Assembly: GCA_964034945.1 (NCBI GenBank)
Contig: OZ035961.1
Span: forward strand, 89,840,991-89,904,990
Direction of reading: 5' to 3'
Length of the DNA: 64,000 nt
Source of the DNA: Chrysopilus asiliformis
Taxonomy: Eukaryota > Arthropoda > Insecta > Diptera > Rhagionidae
The translations under genes and the position numbers were made by a program. Below are positions 44,663 through 56,396 of this stretch, in pieces (positions within the stretch are counted from its first letter, which is position 1; every line of letters begins with the position of its first letter). The notes below the pieces were generated by a model that was not told the origin of the DNA, ran no database searches, and worked only from the letters and a program-made list of their open reading frames with translations.

Positions 44663-45109
44663 ATTATGATTTTTATGAATATTTGAGCAAAAATGAATTT
44701 TTTGACAGTCAAACACGCCACTAACCAGAATTTTTGATTTCTTTGAACTCATAAGCATAAATTGCTAAAATATTTATGGTTGAGTATTTTAGATTTCGTT
44801 CTTGAAAATTTTTATTTAACATTTTTTATATTCTCACTCACATATTTTGTGTTTTCAGTTTTCAGTAATTTAAATGCTAAGCTTGATTAAAAAATCCTCT
44901 TTGAAAAAAAATCGAAGAAACACTTTTTTTTTAATTTCTTGAGAACCGTTACAAATACAAAAGAAAACCATTATAGGACTTTTTATATCCTTTAAATTTT
45001 CCTATATTCGTGTTTTACCAAAAGTGCATGGTTTCGAAAAATTTTCAGAAAAGTGTATTTTTTCAAACAAAAAAAATGTGTGGTAGGTACGCTTTGTGTG
45101 GTATAACTT

Positions 45110-45643
45110 TACTTTGACTGATTGACCTTTACTGATTGACTGACTGACTGACTCATCAACGCCCAGCCCAAACCCCTGAAGCTAGAAACTTGAAACTTTC
45201 ACAGTGTGTCCCAACCATCACGTAGGCGCTCACTAACACGGGGTTTTCCGAAATTTTTGGGGGTAAAGGGGTTTTGGGTATTTTTGAACCGTGATTTTCG
45301 CCATGAATCCTGCTCAATAGGGGGCTGAAAAGTTTCACTCGGGGATTTTCAGGATCGCTGATCACGAATCCGGTGTTAGATTTTCGAAATTCGAAACGGA
45401 AGGTCCTGCAAGGATAACCCAAATATCCTTTTTACAATTTTTTCTCGAAAAAACTGGCCATAAGGGGGTTTCGGAGACGATAATCACGAATCTGGTGTTA
45501 GAATTTTAAAATTAGGAACGGGAGGTCCTGAAGGCATACCGATTTTTTTAACGAGTTTTTAAGGTATTTCTTTGTTTTTTTTGGCTCAAGAAAATTTTTG
45601 CAAAAGACTTTTACCCGGCAACGGCGGCTATGCAAGCTAGTTT
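45110..45643 (+). mobile_element. Helitron-like repeat ending ACCCGGC...GCAAGCTAGT
   Basis: The start region has ACTGATTGACTGACTGACTG and AGCTAGAAACTTGAAACTTT, similar to the heads of other families here. Two diverged units around AATCACGAATCTGGTGTTAG and ACGGAAGGTCCTG follow; they are the reverse-complement counterpart of the 55690-56040 units. The end ACCCGGCAACGGCGGCTATG then CAAGCTAGT has the CTAG-T form of Helitron 3' ends. Confidence 0.5.
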
Positions 45644-46418
45644 TAAATATATTCATCATTCAGGTGATTAACAAAAATTTCAGGTGATTAACAAAAAGCT
45701 TTTTGAAAAATGCTTGAAAAATTCATAAAATTGCACTGTCCTAGTTGTTAGTTACATAACTCTGGAAATTGCAATCCATTCCATCGGTGAACAGACGAAT
45801 AATACTGGAAGAACCAGTGCAATCAATATCCTTGTGACATTGACAAACGAGAATCATTCCATTTTCATTCAAAATGAAAAGCGTTAGCCGATGAGATACA
45901 AGTGGATACAAACTTTGTGAAAATGACCACGAGTTAGGAAATATCTATCTATCTTATTCTATACACTCTAGTCCTGTAATACACATTGTTATACTTTTAT
46001 AATCCAGCTTAAATAGTTGTTGTCTACACAAAGTCGCTTTCTTGAAATAAAATGCCCGCCTAAGGGTGGCGGTCATTAAACCACATTCAAAATCAGTTCA
46101 AGGCATGGATAATGGAGATACAAGATAATGAAAAGAATCTTGAATAGAACACACACACACAAAATTTCTTTTCTCGTAGATCCTTGTTGTAAATGGATCC
46201 TATTTAGTATATAGGAGGACGTCTGGATTTATAGTCCAAGGATTACACTTTAATCTCTTTAATCATCTCCCATATTTTCACGTTTTTCTTACATCTTTTT
46301 TACACGTTCTTAAAATTATTATTACTGTCCCCTCAAGTAAATTAAATCCAACGGAGGTTAACCTCAATCCTATGATTTTAAATTTATTTATTTTTTTGTT
46401 TTTTTCCCATTTTTTCAG
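45644..46418. other. Intron up to the transporter exon
   Basis: A short tandem duplication (CAGGTGATTAACAAAAATTT and CAGGTGATTAACAAAAAGC) lies at 45661-45696. Nothing else recognised. It ends in CCCATTTTTTCAG. Confidence 0.5.
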
Positions 46419-46533
46419 GTACGTTGCGGCCATTTGTGTGGGCGATTCAGTTATCCTGGGATTATGGAGGCTGCCTATGGAAAATGGGGATATTATTTTT
46501 TATCAATGCTTCAATTTATGTATCCATTTTTAG
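46419..46533 (+). CDS. SLC38A11: SLC38A11-like transporter exon, TM3 region
   Basis: The acceptor TTTTTTCAG and donor TAG|GTAAGT bound 115 bp that enter in phase 0 and leave in phase 1. The product begins VRCGHLCGRFSYPGIMEAAY and ends LSMLQFMYPFL. The split Ala codon (G|CA) completes into AMISYN of the next exon. The SYPGIMEAAYG motif and the hydrophobic LQFMYPF helix are typical of the TM2-TM3 region in this family. Confidence 0.9.
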
Positions 46534-46764
46534 GTAAGTGATAAACATTGTTTTATATCTTTTATCTTATCTAGTGTACTTTGGGTTAGAGGTTTATTAA
46601 AGGCGATTGAATTTTGATATTTAAGCTTTTACAGCAGATCATCCTTTCGGGATAAGGTATTTTTTATAAATAAACCAAAAGGAATTTTGCTATTAATGTA
46701 ATCTTTCAGGGAGATTACATTTTATTCACAAAAATTACCTTTTAAGTAAATTGCATAAACAGGA

Positions 46765-47100
46765 TGACCATAACTCCCGAATTAGCCAAGACAGTCCCGA
46801 ATTTAGGCATGTTTTCCCGGCATCCCGAAAACTAGATTTTCCTCCCGGATTATTCAATTAGTATTATGATATATTTAACACGAAAAAACGATCATTAAAT
46901 ATGCAAAATTACTTGAATTCGGTGGCTTTTATAAGAAATATTTCTTTGCCTGCGGCACATTTTTTTTAAAGTGTATTTTACAATTTCAATTAAATTTATT
47001 GATGGCAAGCACAAGAAATGGAATTAATCTTCGGTCTGGACTGTGTAGCTTTTATTTAAAAAATTGCGTCGCATTCTGATGAAAAACTCTCGCTTGCGGC
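46765..47100 (+). mobile_element. GGTGACC-family hAT-like fragment
   Basis: AGGATGACCATAACTCCCGA, GACAGTCCCGAATTTAGGCA and ATGTTTTCCCGGC follow the order of the family left end. CCTGCGGCACA at 46949 and CTTGCGGCACA at 47091 are the family's subterminal motif. No right end was found before the CT-rich minisatellite. Confidence 0.6.
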
Positions 47101-47160
47101 ACATATTTACTAATGGTTTCTTGTTTTCGAATAAAATTTCAGCCATATTTTCTTAGTACA

Positions 47161-47301
47161 TCTTCCTCCTCTCCCTCCTCTCCCTCCTCTCCCTCCTCTC
47201 CCTCCTCTCCCTCCTCTCCCTCCTCTCCCTCCTCTCCCTCCTCTCCCTCCTCTCCCTCCTCTCCCTTCTCTCCCTCCTCTCCCTCCTCTCCCTCTCCCTC
47301 C
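47161..47301 (+). repeat. TCCTCTCCC 9 bp minisatellite
   Basis: About 15 nearly perfect copies of a pure-pyrimidine 9-mer. The plus-strand reading Ser-Ser-Pro and the minus-strand reading Gly-Gly-Arg are artefacts of the repeat. A long polypyrimidine-polypurine tract of this kind can adopt triplex (H-DNA) structure. Confidence 0.95.
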
Positions 47302-47411
47302 GCTATTTAAAAAAAATAATAAAAACAAAATGAAAAATTTTGAAAACCTCCCGATTAAAAAAAACTGTTAAAAAAATTCAAAAACCCCAAAATAAAAAGA
47401 TCCTTGAAAAA

Positions 47412-47551
47412 GGATAAAATAATATTACCATAAAAGCAAATATAAAATTGGTGTGCAACGGGACAGCTTTGCTACACAAATCTAGCGACAAATAAGCTTT
47501 GCCGTCTCACACCAATTTTAAATTCACTCCAAAGATTATATTATTTTATCC
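47412..47551. mobile_element. Small foldback element
   Basis: GGATAAAATAATATTACC at the left is inverted in TATATTATTTTATCC at the right. Inner inverted blocks AAAATTGGTGTG and ACGGGACAGCTTTG / AGCTTTGCCGTCTC also pair. About 140 bp in total, with no coding capacity. Confidence 0.6.
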
Positions 47552-47555
47552 GTAT

Positions 47556-49281
47556 TAAAGATTTTTTTTTATTTTGGGGTTTTTCAATTTTTCGAGAACT
47601 TTTCTTAGTCAGTGGTTTTTCAAAATTTTTACAGTTTCAATAAATTTTTTAACTTTTTTTAAAACACGCTTGAAAAATTCTATCAATGAAACTTTCTTAC
47701 TTTTTAAAGTGATGAAAACTGTCCCCACATTTTTCCTGTTGTCTGTTATTATCACCCAATGATAACATCAAAAGCTTAACAAATCAGTTTCAACATCAAC
47801 ACCATCAACATAAAAATATAGTCGGTCTTTGGTTTATCCTTAGTTCATCCTTCAAGGATACCAATTGTGATCCTGAAATCTGTTTCATATGGCCATAAAC
47901 CACATGGGGATGCTGTCCATAATATTTCACTATCACTCTCAACTGAAACTTTCCCTTTGTCCTGTCACGTCAGATACATTATGTCTGACATTTACAAGAC
48001 TTCTTTAATGTAAAACACTTTATCTTATGTTAAAGGTAAAAGTTTCTTGCCTACCGTTTCTGTTTATTGATTCGATATATATTACCTTTCTTCAAAGACA
48101 ACAACTTGAAAAAGCCAATGTGTGGCAGGAATTTGAGAAACCGTTGGGAAATTGTATCACGATAGAGATTTTTCAATGAAGAGTCAAGGGATGTTATTTA
48201 TGTGTCTGTTTGTCACAAGACATATGGCGAGAAAAGTTACAAAAAAAAATATCCTGAAACGTTTTTCTCGTCGCTGAGGTGAAAATTTTGTCGCAAGAAT
48301 GATCTTCTCCTGATTTTCGATCACGATTTGGATCTGACGATCAGATTATGTCCAAGTTAAAAGCATACGTGAAGAGGTGTTCACGTGATTGAAAAAAAAA
48401 GTTTTTCATGTGAACCAAAAAAAACTCAAATCCTTCGACCTTCGTTCGTGTTTTTCTTTTCCCCCCGAGATGACATTTTGTTCATTTATTAGATTCCATT
48501 TTCACAGCTTGACTCAATTATACCCCAAAAGAAGAAGCGATGTGTTGAATTTCAAAAGCGTCGGTTAAATTCAATTCCCGGAGATAATAATAAAAAATAT
48601 CTGATGTGAACAGCGCATGACTTTCTTATACAAGATATACGTTTCTGTCCAATTTAAATTATAATTAGACGAATAAAATATTTGTTTATCTGTAAATACA
48701 GGATTATTTTTTTTACAAAATCTGAAATATCTCGATAACGGTAAAATGTATTTATTTACGGTACATGGCAAAAATGTAGAGAATTTTAACACCTTTAATA
48801 CTGCTTTTAATTGTTTTTATTGAACACCCGTTAGTTTGCAAGGAATTTGCAAAAATCTGTTTTTTTATTTTTTAATGATAATATCTCGGTAACGGTAAAA
48901 TATAACGGATATCTGTAAATACAAAATTGTGGAAAACATTGTTCTCTTTAATTCATCTCATACATTGAACTGTAAAAACCCGTGTTTTTCGAGTTAATCG
49001 CAAAAAACTGATTTTTTTTAAAAATAACGGTATATACCGATAACAGCTTGAAATACGTAGTTTTAGTGAAAGTCACAAATGTAGGAAATTGTATTGTCTC
49101 CAACTTTTGTCATTTAAAAGACTAGTGAAAAATGCGTAGTTTCGGAGTAAATAACAAAAAAACGAAATTGCAATTTTTGAAAAGTCACCATTTTGGTTAC
49201 TTCCACCAAAAATCTCCACCAAAAGTTGATAGAATATCCACCAAAAATTGATAGAATCGTCCCATTCCGTGACCAAACCAG
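47556..49281. other. Intron with a dispersed AACGGTAAAA repeat tail
   Basis: From about 48600 to 49100 it repeats TCTGAAATATCTCGATAACG and GGTAAAAT phrases like those at 8750-9060, with a shared GCATGACTTTCTTATAC opening (48615 and 8700). The rest is unassigned. Confidence 0.45.
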
Positions 49282-49385
49282 GCTCTAGCTCTACTAGTTT
49301 TTAGCTCTAGCTCCACTAGTTTTTAGCTCTAGCTCCAGTAGTTTTTGAAAAGTAATTCCAGGCTCTAGCTCCAGTAGTTTTTGAT
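49282..49385 (+). repeat. GCTCTAGCTCCAGTAGTTTTT minisatellite
   Basis: Four copies of a roughly 25 bp unit built on CTCTAGCTCCASTAGTTTTT, the last separated by GAAAAGTAATTCCAG. Confidence 0.85.
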
Positions 49386-49413
49386 AAATTTTGTACATAG
49401 ACTTACAGAATGC

Positions 49414-49734
49414 CACTGGACGAGTTTAGACCGAGCTAATTTGGCACTGTCAATCTGGCAGTACCAAAATAAAAGTGTATATTTCGTGGACTGTATATTC
49501 TTGCATTTATCTACAATTTTTGCAATCTATATCATGAAAAGGGCGCAAAGAATTAGAAAAGGAAAAAATAAAACCCATAGGCCAAAAAGGTGAGGTTAAA
49601 GTAAAAATTGAACTTACAAACAAGTTAAATTTGCAATTATATGTCAATTAGCAGTGCCGAAATATTGCTGAAGTAGAACGCATTTATACCAGCGCTACAT
49701 TGCCAACTTTGCACCGGTCTAAACGCGCCCACTG
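49414..49734. mobile_element. TIR element with CACTGGACGAGTTTAGACCG ends
   Basis: The left end and the reverse complement of the right end (CAGTGGGCGCGTTTAGACCG) share 16 of 20 bases, followed by similar TTGGCAMTGT blocks. No target duplication was recognised. The interior has a 70-codon ORF with a basic tail, not identifiable. Confidence 0.55.
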
Positions 49735-49761
49735 ACTAACAGACAGACAAAAAAACATTTT

Positions 49762-50298
49762 TATACCCGTATGGTGATACCAAAGGGTATATTAACGTTA
49801 AAAACTTACCGTTTGTAACGCCAAGATCTGGGCATCACACACAAAAATTAATTACACCAGTGTGTTTAGAATGATAAAAATAATTAATTTTTGCATGTCC
49901 GTCCCTCTGTCCGTCCGTCTGTCCGTCCGTCTGTCCGTCCGTCTGTCCGTCCGTCTGTCCGTCCGTCTGTCCGTCCGTCTGTCCGTCCGTCCGTCTGTCC
50001 GTCCGTCTATCTGTTTGTCCGTCGAGACTTGAAATTTTGCGCAGATCAGTTTTTTGTTAAATGCAAGGCTAAGTTCGTTAATGGGCAAAAATGGACCATT
50101 AGGGGTACCCCCCATACGAACGAAGAAGTTTTTTGCGAATATCTCAAAAACGGTGCATCTTATCAAAAAAGTCCAAGAATAAAAGTTATTTAGATATGAT
50201 TCTACATAAAACTCCCATACATCAAAATCTGATTGGAATAGATTTTAAAAAATCATATTGGAAAGTATGACTTCAAGGTGGAATTTTTGTACAACTGA
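49762..50298 (+). repeat. mini-me/DINE-1-like repeat, second plus-strand copy
   Basis: Same order as 29866-30367: TATACCCGTATGGTGATACC hairpin, GTTTGTAACGCCAAGATCTG, CACCAGTGTGTTTAGAATGA, a GTCC/GTCY array (about 49897-50018) and the tail to GTACAACTGA. The array is longer here. Confidence 0.8.
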
Positions 50299-51247
50299 CT
50301 CCAATCGACCCGACAGGGAAATGTTTTTTAAGAAATCGAAATTTTTCATGAATACAATACTTTATTAAACTTCGTATAAGAAAGTAAAAAGCGCGTTGAA
50401 GGGCTGACACTTGCTGAGAAAAGTTCACAATACTGAAAGGAAAAGTGGACGAAAAAATTTTAACAATTTCCGTGACTCGGTTTTCAGAAAGGCATTTAAA
50501 GGCGGAACCTTCCTTCTCCGGCGTAAGATTCCATTCTCGCAAGGAAAGTTGCTTGAATTTCATATTAAATCTAGACAGACAGCGATTTAGAAAAGTCGTC
50601 TGGTTATCCCTTTGAAGAATCGCAAACGAATCTCGTGATCGCCCTTAGAATTTAGAGTGATTTTCCGTGAAATGTTTTTCCTAATTAAAACCCATACAAA
50701 ATTCACCCCATCCACAGTTATGTTTTGTTGTTCAATTTATATTTCTGTGTCGGGTTCCCGGTTTTTAGTAGTATTTATTAACTGCTTAATTTACACTCTT
50801 GTCCAAAGTTTATCCTTCTGTTTCACGTACCGGATCGCATTCCCTTCAATTTTATTAAATTTCATTTCTTTAACTGAATGGAATAACAATTTCGTAAAAT
50901 GGACAAAATTTATAATTCATTCACGCTTGGGAGTCGCGCACGTTTCTTCTATTTGTGTGGCGAAATTTAAATGGAATTCCATTTATTTCGTGTTTTATAC
51001 AAATTAGACTAAATGGTAACGAATTCAAATTTTATTTCGGCGGCGGCATATTCAAATTCGATGGGAATTACTTGTTGAATTTTTACTTAACCTCAAGGGA
51101 CCTCTGTTGCACAATTTTAGACGATTTTTTCAATTACATACTTGGGGGTATTTTAAATAGCATCGAATGGTCTTTAGTGATTTTTTCATAGATTTTTTTT
51201 ATAATTTCTTAAAGTTTTTTTTTCATATTTTCATGCTTATTTCTATA
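50299..51247. other. Intron, no supported gene
   Basis: ORFs of 116, 96 and 78 codons without recognisable domains. No element ends. Confidence 0.45.
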
Positions 51248-51249
51248 TA

Positions 51250-52390
51250 GGGGAGAGCTGGGCCGATAGTTCCGATTTTGAAAAACTTTGGAAATACACC
51301 GATATAACATAATGTAATCAAATTGACTTCTAGAAATGATAAGACTATAAGGTCTAAAGTTTATGGATTTAAAGTCATTTTGGCTTTATTTTTATTATTT
51401 TTTAGTACACAACAATTTTTGTGAAGCAAGTCGAAAAGGCACAATTTACCCCAAGCTGGGGTCAATTGTTCTACTGCTGTGGCAAATTGTTCATACTAAT
51501 CATGTAGCTATATTAAAAGGAAATGTGCAATTTTTTAAAATTGAAAAAACTCCATTTATTTTATTGATTTCGTACATTTATTTATAAAAATCAACTAAAG
51601 CAAACAGTATCCAAAAAATGTAGAAAAATCAAGCTTATATTAAAAGACTTGAACCAAATTTTAAAAACTTAAAGAGAATTCAAATAACTTTAAATAAAAT
51701 ATTATTCTTTTCATAGCATATAATGCTATTATTTGATTTTACAGTCTTTTATTAAAATTCAGAATATTATGACTGAATAATATAAAAAAAGCCAAGTAAA
51801 TTCAGATTTCATTAGTTAAGTGACCCATTTGAAGAGGTATCTGAAAGGCAATTGGGCCTAAATTCCTCGCTCTGCTGAAACGATGGCTCCTACTTGTTTT
51901 GCGCCTTCTGGGCTACTATTTTTTTTTGTTTCAACACTGTCATGTGTAAATAGTAAGAAGAAGTACTATGGGCTCTGTTTTTCCTAGTCACAACTAGCCC
52001 CAAAGAAACGGATCAACTACCCCCATTTTTTCCAAATTATGTCAATGTAAAGTTTTGTCTTTGCATGATAACACAAGCCCCTACCACATTACACAACGTT
52101 TTATGACTTTCATTAATTATTATAAAATACTTCACAATGGTGGTAGCTTCAATGATTATCACAAAAGACCAAAACATGCGAAGACGAAAATATTTACTTC
52201 CGTGACGTATAAGCACCTCACTCACCACAGCCACCCCCTCAACGTTGTGGTGGGTACTAAACTAGCTGCCAAAGATGCACAGTTACTTGACATCACATGA
52301 CGTTTTTAAACCGTATACCTATCTCTTTTCATATTGGCGCAATTTCGATCGGAACAACTTACCACGGGAACTTTCGGCCCCGCTCTCCCC
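51250..52390. mobile_element. GGGGAGAGC element, longer copy
   Basis: The ends GGGGAGAGCTGGGCCGATAG and (reverse complement) GGGGAGAGCGGGGCCGAAAG lie between TA dinucleotides (51248-51249 and 52391-52392). It includes the middle section missing from 36664-37027. Several short ORFs occur but no transposase signature was recognised, so this 1141 bp form is probably also non-autonomous. Confidence 0.75.
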
Positions 52391-52392
52391 TA

Positions 52393-54217
52393 CACATAAA
52401 AAAACTGTAATTTTTTTTATTACTCGTGGCATAAAAGACCACACATCCAAGATTATCCGGAAATTTCCGAATTTGGACATGTTGTCCGGCGTCCCTGAAA
52501 CGAAACTTTCGACTCGAATATTTTTTTTGTATAGTTTCAGCCAGAACTTAGGGGAAGACCCTTTAATGCCGAATCTTAGCTCAGGGTAGTAATTTACAAC
52601 GTAATATTTCATCAGCAAAAACAATCATTAAATATACCAAAAAAATGTCATGAGAGGGAAGAGGTGAACTTGTTCCGCAGTAGAAGAATAAAGTGTCACA
52701 GAGAAAGTTTGGAAAGATCAATTCTGGCGAAAATCGCAAATGTAAACAGTCCCTCATCAACTTAAACAACATGGGAGTAAAATTAACTTTTGTTCAAATG
52801 TTTTTCACAACTTTTCTTCTTTTTCATAAGAAGTCACCCTCTAGATTCTCTCTTTTAACCCTTGCAATGCAAAAAACTATACAAAATCTATCTTCAATCA
52901 ATCTTGACGCTAGACTAAACCTAAAAATACATAAAGTTTCACACCTAAAGGATCAAAAAGGTCAACTATATTTACTCGTACCAACATTTCATTCAATATG
53001 ATAATATCCTTGTGAATATATGTTGATTGGGGACTAAAAGGACACTTCAACTTCCTATACAAAAAAAATTGCATTAAACGGTGACGACAAACTCATAAAA
53101 ATTCATTCGCAGGCTGATCTCATGAATAAACAATGAAGAATGCACCATTTGCCCTTTCCGATATAAATTTATTTGTAAGTTTGTTCGGTCGTGGTGCCCT
53201 GTTCGAGAATGTCCTTTATAAATCGAATCAGGATCTGGGGAACCTTCAATATGACGTCCACTTTGCGCGTTCTTCAGTGCGAAAGAAGCACCTAAAAGCG
53301 TCGCACCATCAAATCGATTGAAAGCAAATTGAACTCAAGAAAGGACTCCAAGGATAAGAAAAAATAAATAAAGAAAATCATTGACGACGGGACTTGTTAT
53401 CTGGTTTTTATGGGGGGATAACACAAACTGAAATAGGCGACCAAATGGGGTGAAATCGAGGGTGGACAAGTGGACAGACGGCAATCGTTGTTATAAGATT
53501 GTTGATGGCGCCTGCTGCCTGTTGAACGAACGGGAAATAATTTCTCACAAAATGTTATCGTCCTGGAGTTCACATAATATTTTACTAAGACGATCACGAC
53601 TTCTTGGGCCTTCTTGAATACACTTTTGTGCTTGATAGATGTTGATGATAAATTTGAAGAATGACGTGTTTTCCTGTATTCTAAGAATAACCGTTAGAGT
53701 ATCTTAAAAGTGGCATTTAAATAAAAATATCTCTGTTAGTGTCAAGGTAAATGAAAGGATCGTGTTTATCTAGATAATTATCATTTTATGAGACTCTGTT
53801 AATTTTTATCTATTTCAGAGCATCTAAATTAGTTCATTTGCATTAAATGGCAATTAAGTTGGGTTTCTCGTTCATACGACAATGACTAACAAAAAAAAAA
53901 TCCATGAAATTACTTGTGCTTATTTAAAATTTTAATGAAAGCTCTTTAATTACCTTGAAAAACACTATCTTCAAAAATGCTTGGTAAATAAATATAGCAA
54001 AAGAGTGTGTCGAATAATTGTGGTTACCATATTTTTTAACACTACGGGAGTCCAGGTTTATTTTTTAAGTGATCAAGAAATCACAATTGCATAAGTCCAG
54101 GATAAAAGTTTAGTTACAGGGACGTCAGGATAACACGCCTAAATCCGGGATTGTCCCGGCCATTCCGAGACGTATGGTCAACCCGCAAAATTTTTATGGA
54201 GAAATATATATTATAAT
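52393..54217. other. Intron with eroded GGTGACC-family pieces
   Basis: Family phrases occur at 52470-52500 (TTTGGACATGTTGTCCGGCG) and, on the minus strand, 54090-54182. Between them (52600-54000) I see no element ends and no credible gene. Confidence 0.4.
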
Positions 54218-55354
54218 TAGGGCCCGGATTTAAGGCACTTATAAAATGGGAAAAAAGGCAGGCAAAAAGGCAGTATAAAAGACTGAATAAGCATTAATTT
54301 TTCAAAAAAAAGGCATTTATTTAAACAAAAGGCATTTTCATTGCACGAATATTACATATCATGTATCACAAAATTGAACGCAGAACGCTTGCAAAAAATT
54401 TCAGATAAATTAAATTCATATAAATGAATTTAAAAAAATATATAAAAAGCTAATAGCCGTATAAAGAGTCTCACTTCATTTAAGTAATATGAGTGTTCGC
54501 TGCTTTTTACCTACAACTTGTTATAGTGACGTTACTTTAGGTGCATTGAGAATCATAATAGGTAATACGGATCTAATACTGATTGCAAGAAATAATTAAG
54601 TGAACTAATAAAACTTACCTAAAAGTTCTTTCCTAATCCCCGAAATTGTTTCTAAATAGCAGGTTTCCAATTCTTTCGTAACGTTGATTCATCTGGAATT
54701 TTTTCATGGCAATATTTTTGAAAAAACTCTTTCAAAATATAATCATTCAATTTCCAAAGTAGAATATTTGCTTTAACAAATGCCATACATAAATCTCTAA
54801 AAAATTATGAGTCGCTTCTTCTGCTGATTGCATTTTTGAATAACCCGACTTTTTTTGAACTTGCTTTCTGCAATAAATTCTTGTGTATGGCAATTTTTAT
54901 GTGTTGTGTCACAAAATACTTTTTTGAATGATTCACTACTTTTTCGCAAATTTTACAGAAAAGCAAACTCCCGTCTGTCGAGAAACAGTCTTTACCAAAT
55001 GTATTTACAAGGTTCACGAGTATAAGGCGGTTTTCTCGTGTGATTTTTGGCATTTCTAAGATTTCAATTTACTACCAAAACTAAACTGATCGCACATTGG
55101 CGCAACTGTCATAAATATAGGCATTGCCAAATCAAAAAAAAATAATGATAATTTTTATGGGTACTTAAATTACCCTAAAAAGAATTTATAAATCTTTGTA
55201 AGATCGGAATTATTAAAAAAGGCATAAAAAAAGGCTAAATGGTCGAAAAAGTGGGAAAATAAGCAAAAATGCCTAAAAGGCAGTTATTATACAAAAATGA
55301 ACGAAAAAAGCAAAATAGGCAAAATGCCTTTTTGCCTTAAATATCCGGGCCCTG
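54218..55354 (-). mobile_element. hAT element with CGBP1-like transposase remnant
   Basis: An exact 8 bp duplication ATTATAAT flanks it (54210-54217 and 55355-55362). The ends TAGGGCCCGGATTTAAGGCA and (reverse complement) CAGGGCCCGGATATTTAAGG are inverted. It carries the 5' part of a transposase gene on the minus strand (54652-55053). The remaining roughly 400 bp is AAAGGCA-rich subterminal sequence, so most of the transposase gene is deleted. Confidence 0.85.
54652..55053 (-). pseudogene. hAT transposase N-terminal exon, BED-type zinc finger
   Basis: The protein starts MPKITRENRLILVN. Cys33-x2-Cys36 followed by His51 and His57 (LFCKICEKVV ... QHIKIAIHK) is a BED-like zinc finger. After an in-frame TAA at residue 83 the same frame continues DLCMAFVKANI, LNDYILKEFFQKY and PDESTLRKN, a block typical of hAT transposases related to CGG triplet repeat-binding protein 1. 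A frameshift near 54660 leads to ETCYLETISGIRKEL, then a consensus donor AG|GTAAGT (plus 54612-54620). It is therefore a first exon with a nonsense mutation and a shift, without the catalytic domain. Confidence 0.8.
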
Positions 55355-55451
55355 ATTATAATCAAAAATTTCACAACAAAATGCTCTGCAGGCATTTTTG
55401 TTTAAAATAGAGATACTATGGCGGTAGAAACTTATGGAAAAACTGCTCAGC

Positions 55452-55570
55452 AAGCAGGGCTGTGGAGTCGGTAGCTCAACCTTCTACTCCGAGTCCGGAA
55501 ATTTTAGTTTTAAGGCTAAATCGAATAATATAGGACAAAAAAATAGATTCCGGGACAACATGTCTACCCA
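55452..55570 (+). mobile_element. Composite of two hAT-type element ends
   Basis: CAGGGCTGTGGAGTCGGTAG matches the left end of 62704-63079. After about 45 bp the text changes to a minus-strand GGTGACC-family piece (GATTCCGGGACAACATGTCT). It looks like two fragments brought together by insertion or deletion. Confidence 0.5.
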
Positions 55571-55689
55571 AGTGGTGGATATTTGCAATGAAATTTTTTC
55601 GAAGCTGTATGAAAAGGAAAAAATCCGTGATGATTTTCAATTTATGTTATAAAATATTTATTCCTTTTAAGCTTAAAGTTTTTTGTTTA

Positions 55690-56165
55690 AATTTTAGAAT
55701 GCCCAAAAACCATAAATAACTTAAAAACTTTTGGGAAAAAATGTTTTCTTTATAGGACCTTCCGTTTCGAATTTTGAAATGTCACCACCATATTCGTGTT
55801 AAGCAACCCTGAAAACCTCCCAAAGCCAGTTTTTGCGAGAAAAATTGGAAAAAGGACATTTGCGTTATCCTTACAGGACCTTCCGTTTCGAATTTTGAGA
55901 ATCCAACACCGGATTAGTGATCAGCGATCCCAAAAACCCCATAATGCCAATTTTTCCGGGGAAAAAAGGGATATTTGAGTTATCCTTACAGGACCTTCCG
56001 TTTCGAATTTTAAAAATCTAAGATAACTAAAAACCTGCTCCTGGCAAAGCAGATCATTTTACAAAAAAACGCGTAAAAATCGGTCCAGTAGTTTTTGAGT
56101 TTTGTAATCTCAAACAGACAGCCAGACAGACAGACAGACAGACAGACAAACATCCATTTTTATAT
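55690..56165 (+). repeat. Tandem units of about 115 bp with a CAGACA tail
   Basis: AGGACCTTCCGTTTCGAATT recurs at about 55755, 55878 and 55990, each preceded by a TTATCCTTAC or TATCTTTATAG phrase. A run TCGGTCCAGTAGTTTTTGAG, a short CAGA array and CATCCATTTTTATATATTAA end the block. Related units occur inverted at 45280-45540 and singly at about 10235 and 40430. Confidence 0.65.
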
Positions 56166-56396
56166 ATTAAGATTTAATTGCTAATTTCATATCCACTATG
56201 GAGTGACGTCATAATATTGTGCATCTTTTAACTTATGAAAAGTTTCCGCAGAATTTCACGCGCAAATTTCTAGTGGAAGTTTTCATACAGTAAGAACTGA
56301 AGATTTCATGCGGAAATTCCCGGTGAATTTATAGTACAGAAATTTCATACAGCAAAGGTATTTAGACAAAGAATATCTTTCTATGTGTGGTCGTTT

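Noticed and set aside
47110..47328. Gly-Arg-rich and Ser-Pro-rich ORFs
   Set aside because: Translations of the TCCTCTCCC minisatellite.
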